12,346 nucleotides of DNA, taken from assembly GCA_016550425.1 (NCBI GenBank), contig JABXGS010000096.1, positions 1 to 12,346 on the forward strand, in the 5' to 3' direction. Origin of the DNA: an archaeon (GTDB lineage Archaea; Asgardarchaeota; Hermodarchaeia; Hermodarchaeales; Hermodarchaeaceae). Within the stretch, counting starts at the first letter, position 1, and each line of letters starts with the position of its first letter. The translations under genes and the position numbers were made by a program. Positions 1 through 6,070 of the stretch are shown here, piece by piece. The notes under the pieces are model-generated. The model made no database searches and was not told the DNA's origin. It saw only the letters and a list, made by a program, of their open reading frames with translations.

Positions 1-797
1 AGATACCTAACGAATCTGTGCATCTGATTGTAACGTCTCCTCCGTACCCGATGATTGAGTTATGGGACGACTTGTTTTCACGGATGGGTTGCACGGATTT
101 TGATTCCATGCATGTGTATCTTGCTCAGGTCTGGAGTGAGTGTTACCGTATCCTTGTTGAAGGGGGTATCGCCTGTATCAATATCGGTGATGCCCTAAGG
201 AAAATTGATGACAATTTTCAATTATATCCGAATCATGTGAAGGTGATCGAGCAATGTGAAGCCGTGGGATTTACCACGCTTCCATATATTTTGTGGAAAA
301 AACCGACAAAGCGAGCCAATGCTTTTCTGGGGTCTGGGTTCATTCCACCTAATGCATATGTAACTCAAGATTGCGAATTTATTCTTATCTTCCGAAAAGG
401 GCAACCTCGACCGTTCCCACCTAAGGACCTAATTCGATATGCCAGTCATTATACAATTAGCCAACGGAATGCCTGGTTTACTCAGATATGGGAACTGCCA
501 GGAGCACGGCAAAGGGTCCGCCAGGTCTCGCGTCGAAGTGCAGCGTTTCCAGATGAAATCGCATATCGATTGATTCGAATGTTTTCAGTTATTGGTGATA
601 CGGTGGTCGATCCTTTTTTGGGAACGGGTACGACAATGAAAGCTGCACGGAAGACCCACCGCAATAGTATTGGCTATGAAATTGATGAGAGACTTATCCC
701 GGTCATCGAGCGCCGTTTTAGTGATGTTGATTCCTTGAAGCCACGTCAACGAAGAAAAGCTATCGAAGAGTTGCAGGTAACGCATCGTAACGATTAG
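1..797 (+). CDS. Site-specific DNA methyltransferase, beta class, probably N4-cytosine (5' end outside window)
   Basis: Transfers a methyl group from S-adenosylmethionine to an exocyclic amino group in a specific DNA sequence. The catalytic motif IV, S-P-P-Y, is at 36-47, and the SAM-binding motif I (DPFLGTGTT) is near the C-terminus at 609-635, followed by GYEIDE. This permuted order (IV first, I last) defines the beta class. Serine in SPPY is usual for N4-cytosine enzymes, whereas N6-adenine enzymes usually carry DPPY. The frame stays open through base 3, and the residues IPNESVHLIV before SPPY match the usual lead-in to motif IV. So the GTG at 18 is an internal valine and the true start lies left of the window. 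The gene ends with TAG at 795-797. No restriction endonuclease is visible downstream; a partner could lie upstream, or this may be an orphan methylase. Class assignment is secure; target base and sequence are inference. Confidence 0.88.
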   Translation, partial: IPNESVHLIVTSPPYPMIELWDDLFSRMGCTDFDSMHVYLAQVWSECYRILVEGGIACINIGDALRKIDDNFQLYPNHVKVIEQCEAVGFTTLPYILWKKPTKRANAFLGSGFIPPNAYVTQDCEFILIFRKGQPRPFPPKDLIRYASHYTISQRNAWFTQIWELPGARQRVRQVSRRSAAFPDEIAYRLIRMFSVIGDTVVDPFLGTGTTMKAARKTHRNSIGYEIDERLIPVIERRFSDVDSLKPRQRRKAIEELQVTHRND

Positions 798-1004
798 TAT
801 GAGGGATTGACCAAGATTGACCTCTTCATTGTCCTCCCATTCATGTACCTGGTCAAGGTACCAAAGGCATTCATCTTTGATGTCAAAATAACCCACTGTC
901 TCTAATCATCTATTTTCAGAAGTCTACTAAAGACTGTCGAGAAACAAGTCAGCATATAAAGACATATTACCGTAAACAGTTAGAAGCATACGGACAAGGG
1001 TAAA
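798..1004. other. Intergenic region after the methyltransferase
   Basis: This 207-bp gap holds the probable promoter of the kinase gene near its right end. On the minus strand a GTG-initiated frame runs from 896 back across the end of the methyltransferase gene. Its first 30 or so residues (rich in D, E, W and Y) look protein-like, but there is no clear ribosome-binding site and two thirds of it is antisense to a real gene. I therefore do not call it. Confidence 0.4.
953..961 (+). promoter_or_regulatory. Probable TATA box of the PfkB kinase gene
   Basis: CATATAAAG resembles an archaeal TATA box. Transcription would start about 25 bp downstream, near 983, leaving a leader of about 20-25 nt that contains the purine-rich GGACAAGGG just before the GTG/ATG start pair at 1005/1008. 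Assigned by position and composition only. Confidence 0.4.
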
Positions 1005-1007
1005 GTG

Positions 1008-1922
1008 ATGATCTGCGCGATTGGAAATATTAACATGGATTGGATTTGTACTCTCCCACATCTACCAACTCCAGATGAAAAAAGTAACATCCAATCACTC
1101 ACCATCTTCCCAGGTGGAGCAGCAGCCAACTTCGCTACTAGTCTTGCTCGATTGGGATCGAATGTAGGGCTTTTTGGTCATGTGGGTGATGATTCTGAGG
1201 GGCAAGCAGCATTACGGATCCTTCGGGAAGAGAAGGTGGATATTTCCCGGGTACGTCTTGATACAGGGCTCCGTACAGGCCTGGTCATTATCTTAGTTGG
1301 TGAAGAGGGACAGACAATGAAGCTACGGTATCAAGGAGCAAATTCACGTCTCTCTCCTCAAGACATCACAACCAAACTTTTGAAGGATGTCAGAATCACT
1401 TATTCAGCAAGTGTTTCCATCCCAATCGCTAAGCAAGTGGCAAAAGTCAGCAAGAAAGTTGGAGCACAATCTGCCATCGATATTGGTGAAGAGTTGACCC
1501 AACAATCACTTGACAAAGTACGAGATATGATTTGCAGTTTCTCCATCGTCTTCTTGAATCAGGTAGTCTTTGAACGAATTTTCAACGAACCACCAACCCT
1601 TCGAAAGGTTCAAGCTGAAATTGGAGGAAATCTTGAAATCTTAAACATTACATTAGGCAAACAGGGGTCAATAACAGCTACGAAGGAAACCGCGTTCAAA
1701 ACTCCTGCTTTTGTCGTTGAAGCGGTTGACACTACAGGAGCAGGTGATGCATTTGCAGCAGGTTTCATTCACTATATGCACCACCACTTTCCGATTAAAG
1801 AAGCTGCACGACGAGCAGCCGCTTGTGCCGCATTACAAATCACTGCACCAGGTGGAAGAGCAGGTTTACCTACAAGCGCACAGGTTGAAGATTTTCTTCA
1901 AACACAAAAAAGCCAACTGTAG
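1008..1922 (+). CDS. PfkB/ribokinase-family carbohydrate or nucleoside kinase
   Basis: ATP-dependent kinase of the ribokinase fold that phosphorylates a hydroxymethyl group of a sugar or nucleoside; the exact substrate cannot be read from sequence. At 304 residues it has the normal family length. The N-terminal GNINMDW strand (residues 6-12) begins the substrate domain. PfkB signature 1 is seen as GGAAANFATSLARLG (36-50). Signature 2 is DTTGAGDAFAAGF (241-253), with the anion-hole GAG and the catalytic base Asp247. N184 and the following VVFE lie where the family's N-x-x-E metal/phosphate motif is expected. GTG at 1005 and ATG at 1008 are adjacent in frame; ATG is chosen as the stronger codon and GTG would add one Met. 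It ends with TAG, with another in-frame stop (TAA) three codons later. It converges with the universal stress protein gene, with a gap of only 24 bp. Archaeal relatives include ribokinase-like and nucleoside kinases. Confidence 0.9.
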   Translation: MICAIGNINMDWICTLPHLPTPDEKSNIQSLTIFPGGAAANFATSLARLGSNVGLFGHVGDDSEGQAALRILREEKVDISRVRLDTGLRTGLVIILVGEEGQTMKLRYQGANSRLSPQDITTKLLKDVRITYSASVSIPIAKQVAKVSKKVGAQSAIDIGEELTQQSLDKVRDMICSFSIVFLNQVVFERIFNEPPTLRKVQAEIGGNLEILNITLGKQGSITATKETAFKTPAFVVEAVDTTGAGDAFAAGFIHYMHHHFPIKEAARRAAACAALQITAPGGRAGLPTSAQVEDFLQTQKSQL

Positions 1923-1946
1923 CTTCGTTAACTTCTTTGAAGTCTT

Positions 1947-2843
1947 TTAGGGTACGAAAGTAATCACAACAGCACTCGGTGAGTTTGACGCAATCTCTTG
2001 AGAGACCGAACCGAGAAAGCCTCCAAATCGTCCGGGTTTGTGATGAGCCCCCAGGACAATGAGATCTACATTTTCTTTTTCAGCAAATTCAATTGCTGCT
2101 TCCCCAACATTTTGTTTCGCTAAATGCATTGGTATCAGGCGCAGCCCGGTCTGCTCAGAGAAAATGGAAATGTCATCCATGAATACTTCACGGTTCACCT
2201 TTATTTCAGGGGAACCTAGAGGAGCAGACTCCATAATTGAAGGGAAGGGCATTAGATTCAACGCAATTAATTCAGCATCTTTACCAGCAGAACTTTCTTT
2301 CAGTGCTGCAGCTAAGCGAAGGGCAACTTGGTCCTTGCTAGTACTTCGAATCGGTAGGAGAACCTTTTTGAGAGTTGTTTGTTCATCCTTTGAAAAATCC
2401 TCAAGCCATGATGCGACAATGATAACAGGAATGTTGCTCTTTCGGGCAACCCGTCGAGCCGTGGAACCTAACAGAAATTTATGTTTCGGTTTGTTAGCCG
2501 CACACATTATTACTAAATCACAGTCGTTTTCTTTACTAGATTTGAGGATGGCATCTGAGGCCCGTACGCGTTTGACATACTCTTTATCAACTGGTACTTT
2601 CAACGATTTTGATAGGCGTTTTGCATATTGTGTTAATCGTTTAACCATTTGTAATTTTGATTTTCGAAGTCTTTCATGGCAATGTAAGAGTGATACGTTG
2701 GCCTTTGATTGCTCAGCGAGATTAAAAGCAAATTGGATTCCATGAACCTCACCAGGGAACCCTTGGAGAGGAACAAGGATCCTAGCTAGTTGTGGTTTTA
2801 CCCATTCTTTTGTACATAGGAAACTCAAATGAACCGACTCCAT
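1947..2843 (-). CDS. Tandem-domain universal stress protein (UspA family)
   Basis: Cytosolic protein with two UspA domains in one chain. Domain 1 spans residues 19-145, from RILVPLQGF to IPVIIVA; domain 2 spans about 159-298, from KKVLLPIRS to AVVITFVP. Both have the Rossmann-like pattern: a first strand ending ILVP or VLLP, then an L-G-S turn (LLGST at 124-128 and FLGSV near 276) before a C-terminal helix and strand. The glycine-rich ATP loop is more complete in domain 2 (GAHHKPGRFGGFLGS) than in domain 1 (CAANKPKHKFLLGS), so domain 2 is the better candidate for nucleotide binding. About 298 residues is usual for a two-domain member. The ATG at 2841-2843 has no good ribosome-binding site but lies close behind a TATA-like box, suggesting a leaderless message. 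Family assignment is firm; its stress role is known only at family level. Confidence 0.9.
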   Translation of the reverse strand: MESVHLSFLCTKEWVKPQLARILVPLQGFPGEVHGIQFAFNLAEQSKANVSLLHCHERLRKSKLQMVKRLTQYAKRLSKSLKVPVDKEYVKRVRASDAILKSSKENDCDLVIMCAANKPKHKFLLGSTARRVARKSNIPVIIVASWLEDFSKDEQTTLKKVLLPIRSTSKDQVALRLAAALKESSAGKDAELIALNLMPFPSIMESAPLGSPEIKVNREVFMDDISIFSEQTGLRLIPMHLAKQNVGEAAIEFAEKENVDLIVLGAHHKPGRFGGFLGSVSQEIASNSPSAVVITFVP

Positions 2844-2870
2844 ATTAGCGCGTTGATGACGTGGAGTTAG

Positions 2871-2879
2871 TATAAAAAG
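2871..2879 (-). promoter_or_regulatory. Probable TATA box of the universal stress protein gene
   Basis: Read on the minus strand this is CTTTTTATA. A start about 25 bp downstream would fall near 2849, roughly 5 nt before the ATG at 2843. That fits a leaderless or nearly leaderless transcript. Confidence 0.4.
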
Positions 2880-2927
2880 TGTATTGCTATTATAAATAGA
2901 AAAGGCCCGTAAAAATTCAGTTCATCC

Positions 2928-3338
2928 TTAAGAGATTCGTCGAGTTGCATTCTTAATTGCGGAGTGAAGCTCCGTAAATGTGAGTTCATCTGAAAAGACC
3001 GGAACGTTGTCCATGTCCTCAAGGCTGATGGATAGCAGATACCAGATCGCTTTGACCATTGATTCGCGGAGGTTTTTCAAAGGAGTTTTAATGACATCCT
3101 GAAAAAGTTTGTCAAGTGTTCGGCTTGTATGGGTTGTCTTTTTTTGGCCATGAATTGAAAGATAGACAGGCGTCCATCGTTCATAGAAGAATTTCATTCC
3201 ATCAGAGATATTGTTTGAAAAGAGATCACGTAATTGTTCATTTTCCACACCATTGGCTGCTGCGTTCACTACCTCATCAATACGAGGGATGAGAACGTCA
3301 GCAACGAATCCTTCAAGTTGGTCTGTGGGTGTGGTCAT
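2928..3338 (-). CDS. Hypothetical helical protein
   Basis: A 136-residue protein that I do not recognise. It starts with ATG (3336-3338) preceded by GGGGA about five bases upstream on the coding strand, a fair ribosome-binding site, and ends with TAA. It has no signal peptide, no membrane segment, and no cysteine or nucleotide-binding motif. Amphipathic helical patterns cover most of it (residues 5-55 and 75-135), with aromatic FFYERWTPVY near the middle and a second hydrophobic segment MVKAIWYLLSIS. Composition is normal for a soluble all-alpha protein. It lies behind the universal stress protein gene on the same strand with an 84-bp gap that holds that gene's own TATA-like box, so co-transcription is possible but not needed. 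A TATA-like TTTTCTATAA (3371-3380, minus strand) could drive it. Confidence 0.7.
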   Translation of the reverse strand: MTTPTDQLEGFVADVLIPRIDEVVNAAANGVENEQLRDLFSNNISDGMKFFYERWTPVYLSIHGQKKTTHTSRTLDKLFQDVIKTPLKNLRESMVKAIWYLLSISLEDMDNVPVFSDELTFTELHSAIKNATRRIS

Positions 3339-3502
3339 GAAAGTCCCCAGTAGTAATTAATAGGCAGAGATTATAGAAAATGGCGCCATAAAAATGCTTA
3401 TGCAATACCTATAACTATTAGAAGACTAATTGTTTAAAACATAATATTTACTAATAATAAATAAAACTATTTTATACTAATCTAATTGCATTTATTTGTT
3501 AT

Positions 3503-3518
3503 TAATTAATATTAATTA
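3503..3518. repeat. Perfect 16-bp AT-only palindrome
   Basis: TAATTAATATTAATTA equals its own reverse complement. In a stretch of pure A/T such palindromes arise by chance more easily, so its weight comes from the neighbouring larger inverted repeats. Confidence 0.5.
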
Positions 3519-3542
3519 TAATATTATTAAAAAATATTATAA
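3516..3542. repeat. Inverted repeat, 10-bp arms, 7-nt loop, A/T only
   Basis: The left arm TTATAATATT (3516-3525) pairs exactly with AATATTATAA (3533-3542) around a 7-nt spacer. It overlaps the end of the preceding 16-bp palindrome and lies 5 bp from the next inverted repeat. It could extrude as a weak cruciform or bind a dimeric protein. Confidence 0.55.
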
Positions 3543-3547
3543 AGTGA

Positions 3548-3567
3548 TATCTATTACATAATAGATA
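3548..3567. repeat. Inverted repeat, 9-bp arms, 2-nt centre (operator-like)
   Basis: TATCTATTA (3548-3556) and TAATAGATA (3559-3567) are exact reverse complements around CA. The short spacer is typical of a dimeric protein's binding site rather than of a hairpin. It is about 210 bp upstream of the 136-residue protein gene and 200 bp beyond the gelsolin stop, so the regulated gene is unclear. Confidence 0.55.
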
Positions 3568-3672
3568 CGCCAAATGTTAATTATTTATAGCAATTTTTCT
3601 GAAAGATTTTCCAATTGCTTTCCCTTAATATATAATTATAAGTCCTGTTAATATACTACATTAACAATAATA

Positions 3673-3695
3673 GCATCTTATTTGATGTAAGATGC
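3673..3695 (-). terminator. Stem-loop, possible terminator of the gelsolin gene
   Basis: GCATCTTA (3673-3680) and TAAGATGC (3688-3695) form a perfect 8-bp stem with a 7-nt loop. It lies about 75 bp past the gelsolin stop in the direction of transcription and is followed on that strand by TATTATTGTTAA. It may end or stabilise the gelsolin message. Archaeal termination depends mainly on U-tracts, so the assignment is tentative; an operator or small-RNA hairpin is possible. Confidence 0.4.
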
Positions 3696-3769
3696 ATAAA
3701 TCTAGACCTATATGATGTAGCATTGACCAAAGCTTTCCGTGAAATTTTACCACTTTTTTCAGCGCAGAC

Positions 3770-4375
3770 TCATTCGAGAGCGTTAAGAAACGCCTTGGTT
3801 TCTTCTCCTTCTTCAACGAGAACGATTTGTTGGGCCCCTGCTCTTTCATAGTCATATCGTCGGGCAATCAGCATGGCATGAAACTTTTCACGCCCAGTTG
3901 AAGAACTACCCCGCCAAAGATAGATCTTATCAAAGGTATCTAAGATGTATACATCGTCGGATTTCAAACTGTCTTTTTTCCGCGGAACTTCAATAAACAA
4001 ATGAACGCCACCCACGATGTTAAGTCGGAACAGTTTGAATTCGTGTTTTTCCAATATGACCTTTTTGAGAATGCCCTCTGTGTCTTGGTCAGTAATTTTG
4101 ATTTTACCCTCAAATAACTCGAGGAAGTCGGGAGGCTCTTTTTGAGCTTCAACCGTGACTAGTTTTGCGACTCCTTTTCGTTCCTGATCGCGCCAAACCG
4201 AGGTCACTGCCCCGATAAAGCGTTCGTCAACTGTAGCCGTACTGCCACACCATAAGTAAATGATGGGACCAGTATCAATGAGGTAGCAGTCACCATCACC
4301 AAAATCATTGGCCATATCATCGGGGACTCTGATTACATGACCCCGCTGGATGTGGTACTTTTGGAAATCAGCCAT
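3770..4375 (-). CDS. Two-domain gelsolin-like actin-regulating protein (2DGel type)
   Basis: A 201-residue protein made of two gelsolin-homology repeats and little else. Repeat 1 (about residues 7-95) shows the hallmark GDCYLID (28-34), IIYLWCGS (38-45), then VDERF, an alpha helix, and a final acidic strand leading to DFLELF. Repeat 2 (about 110-201) shows SDDVYILDTFDKIYLWRGSSS, a helix with REKFHAMLIARRYDYE, and VEEGEETKAFLNALE. These match the core strands, long helix and E-G-x-E-x-x-x-F end of gelsolin domains. The G-D pair and downstream Glu51 are where type-2 calcium ligands sit. Asgard two-domain gelsolins are known to bind and sever or sequester actin, often calcium-dependently; that role here is inference. 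There is no signal peptide, so it should be cytosolic. Start ATG at 4373-4375 is preceded by GGTGG. The gene is divergent from the surface barrel protein. No actin gene is in the window. Confidence 0.92.
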   Translation of the reverse strand: MADFQKYHIQRGHVIRVPDDMANDFGDGDCYLIDTGPIIYLWCGSTATVDERFIGAVTSVWRDQERKGVAKLVTVEAQKEPPDFLELFEGKIKITDQDTEGILKKVILEKHEFKLFRLNIVGGVHLFIEVPRKKDSLKSDDVYILDTFDKIYLWRGSSSTGREKFHAMLIARRYDYERAGAQQIVLVEEGEETKAFLNALE

Positions 4376-4537
4376 TTTTCATTCCACCAGATTTGTAAGA
4401 GAGAACAATGTCTTTGATTTCTAGTGTTCCTCAGACATCCGTTTTTAATCTTCTTTCGAAACCGTCCAAAATAGGATTTCGTTGAGTTCCTAGGTATAGT
4501 TCCATTAGATAAAGGATTTAACCTTCGATTGCGGAAC
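4376..4537. promoter_or_regulatory. Divergent promoter region, gelsolin / surface barrel protein
   Basis: This 162-bp space must hold promoters for both directions. On the plus strand TAGATAAAG (4506-4514) is a TATA-like element whose predicted start, about 4535-4540, falls at the ATG at 4538. On the minus strand GATTAAAAA (about 4442-4450) could serve gelsolin, giving a leader of some 45 nt. Both are weak matches. Confidence 0.3.
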
Positions 4538-5914
4538 ATGTGTGATGATGAATCCTATTCATCAGGCCTTGAGCTGTGTGGAATGGATAGTCGAAATCGT
4601 GTAGAGGGTTGTTTAATAACTGTGCTACTATCATTTTTGCTAGTCAGCCCAGTGGTAGTAGTGGCTAGGGCTCATCGAAGTTTCCAATCAATTGACGCAG
4701 GTATTGCATCAGCATATAATTTCATCAGTACAATCTGCTATGATTACAATTATGGTGGTCATTATCAAGAATTGGACCAGTTTGGCAACCCAATACAAAG
4801 AAATAAGTTCCTTGGAATCGAGGCAGCCGTCATATTAGGTTGCTTGAGATATTTTTACACAACAGGAGATTTATCTGCTCTAAATCATGCGATTGAAACT
4901 TTCAACACTATCGAAGCAAAAATGCGAAATCCAAGTCACACCTATAATGCACGAATGGTTGAAGATTGGTCGAGTGCAATTGTCTGGAATTCACGAACTG
5001 CAGACAATTCACACCTCATCTGTGCTCTTGTTGAGCTCTTTAAACACACAGGAAATACAACCTATTATGATACTGCAGCTTGGCTCATGTACTTCATCCA
5101 TGATTTCCATCACAATTTAGATCATGGTGGTTATCATATTGAAGTGGATGGCTTTGGAAACCCAAATCTAATCTATTATCCCTTTGGTTATCTACCACCG
5201 ATTGTTGCTTTGGCGTGTGGTGCACTGCTCAGCATCGATCCCTCAAATACTACCTTTTTAGAAGAGTTGAACTACGCCCTTAATTTTGCTCAAAGAGTAT
5301 ATTGGGATTCACCTTATGGCGGCTATTGTCAAGTATATACACCTTCTGGAGCAATATACGATAGCACTAAGCCCCTGCACGCACAATCGTTGATGATTCA
5401 AGCCTTTCTCATAGGTTATCGCTTCACTTTGAATATGACTTATTGGAACCATGCAAAGGAAATTGCTAATCATCTTTTGGGCTACTGGACAGACGCTAAC
5501 CTCGGATTTATGACAAGGGTAACTCGCCAACTCGAACCAGAGGATTTTAATCGGAACTCAGCTTATCTAGCTTATACCGCGAAAGCATTTTTCGATCTAT
5601 ATCACTTGACAAAAAACCTGTCATATTGGGAGATGCATCTTGGTTGTGTGGAATTCATTAGAAGCCACCATTACGATCCATCGAATGTAGGCTTCTATGC
5701 TATATGTGATGCAGATGGGAATCCGGTTGATACAACTAAGAAACCAGGATATCAATCGGACATATTGTCAGCATTGATTCTTTCTACCCCAACGTTTTCT
5801 TTAGATCCAGTCTCTCAGCTAATTCTCGTCACGGGTGGAATCATCATCGGAATACTTGTACTCGTTTTAGTGGGATTACTTGTTCATCGACGGCGTAAAA
5901 TGATGAAGCTGTAG
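4538..5914 (+). CDS. Secreted, membrane-anchored (alpha/alpha)6-barrel protein, AGE / six-hairpin glycosidase-like
   Basis: Probable cell-surface sugar-active or sugar-binding protein. From ATG 4538 it has 458 residues. A hydrophobic export segment (25-43, ending VVVVARA) is followed by a helical-barrel domain (about 50-420), a transmembrane segment (429-449) and a basic cytoplasmic end RRRKMMK. The barrel repeats a helix pair followed by a turn of the type G-G-Y-x-x-x-x-D-x-x-G-N-P, seen at 73-84, 197-209, 261-272 and 384-396, with a divergent copy near 322. This resembles the N-acylglucosamine 2-epimerase fold (GG-F/Y ... D-x-G-x-P). The enzyme activity cannot be assigned. N-glycosylation sequons occur at N173, N237, N299 and N360, fitting an outside location. 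Start choices are TTG 4529, ATG 4538 and ATG 4583; the last leaves the most normal signal peptide (short polar start, then the hydrophobic stretch). The reading frame continues after the TAG into a zinc ribbon (next entry). Confidence 0.8.
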   Translation: MCDDESYSSGLELCGMDSRNRVEGCLITVLLSFLLVSPVVVVARAHRSFQSIDAGIASAYNFISTICYDYNYGGHYQELDQFGNPIQRNKFLGIEAAVILGCLRYFYTTGDLSALNHAIETFNTIEAKMRNPSHTYNARMVEDWSSAIVWNSRTADNSHLICALVELFKHTGNTTYYDTAAWLMYFIHDFHHNLDHGGYHIEVDGFGNPNLIYYPFGYLPPIVALACGALLSIDPSNTTFLEELNYALNFAQRVYWDSPYGGYCQVYTPSGAIYDSTKPLHAQSLMIQAFLIGYRFTLNMTYWNHAKEIANHLLGYWTDANLGFMTRVTRQLEPEDFNRNSAYLAYTAKAFFDLYHLTKNLSYWEMHLGCVEFIRSHHYDPSNVGFYAICDADGNPVDTTKKPGYQSDILSALILSTPTFSLDPVSQLILVTGGIIIGILVLVLVGLLVHRRRKMMKL

Positions 5915-6070
5915 TCGCTTGGAAGCAATGACTTTTGTCAAAGAACCCCTAGCCTGGAACATTCACTAGGTTCACGAAATTGCCTAGTTTGTGGGGCACA
6001 AATTGAAAAGGATGTTCAATTCTGCGCTTGTTGTAGTAATCGGATTGAAAGAATCTTGACTAGTTTTTGA
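5915..6070 (+). pseudogene. Zinc-ribbon tail in frame behind the TAG of the barrel protein gene
   Basis: In the same frame as the preceding gene, 51 sense codons follow its TAG (5912-5914) up to TGA at 6068-6070. They encode a polar linker and then N-C-L-V-C-G-A-Q-I-E-K-D-V-Q-F-C-A-C-C, a textbook C-x2-C-x10-C-x2-C zinc ribbon (5981-6034). There is no in-frame ATG, GTG or TTG before the cysteines, so it is not an ordinary separate gene. The position makes sense: it would follow the transmembrane segment and basic stop-transfer residues and so lie in the cytosol. TAG may be a recent nonsense change (CAG to TAG is one transition), a sequencing error, or a suppressed or recoded amber. The TGA abuts the kbl stop at 6071. 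Seen directly: frame, motif and lack of start. Whether it is translated is unknown, so the type is provisional. Confidence 0.65.

Larger units (their letters stand above)
3339..3769. other. Gene-free AT-rich region with clustered palindromes
   Basis: No credible coding frame, tRNA or rRNA is visible in these 431 bp. By my count 3421-3600 has 25 G or C in 180 bases (14%), and 3499-3543 is 45 bp of only A and T, against roughly 40-45% G+C in the surrounding genes. Several perfect inverted repeats lie here, listed separately. The left edge holds the likely promoter of the 136-residue protein gene (minus) and the right edge the likely end of the gelsolin transcript (minus). Possible roles are DNA unwinding or origin-like, nucleoid-protein binding, a regulatory or small-RNA locus, or simple AT drift. 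No replication initiator gene or repeated origin-type motif is visible, so I do not call an origin. Confidence 0.6.

Noticed and set aside
585..896. Minus-strand GTG frame of 103 codons with a protein-like beginning
   Set aside because: About two thirds is antisense to the methyltransferase gene, there is no clear ribosome-binding site, and no domain is recognisable. The methyltransferase frame has strong motif support in the overlapping part.
795..905. Readthrough of the methyltransferase TAG, by analogy with the zinc-ribbon case
   Set aside because: The 36 codons after this TAG give a hydrophobic stretch without any domain, and the DNA methyltransferase is already complete with its motif I region and C-terminal helix.
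2059..2745. 228-codon plus-strand open frame
   Set aside because: It is antisense to the universal stress protein gene, whose two domains are clear, and it encodes Ser/Arg-rich sequence without motifs.
3421..3600. Replication origin
   Set aside because: AT-richness and palindromes fit, but no initiator gene (orc1/cdc6) is nearby and no repeated origin-recognition motif with a G-string is visible.
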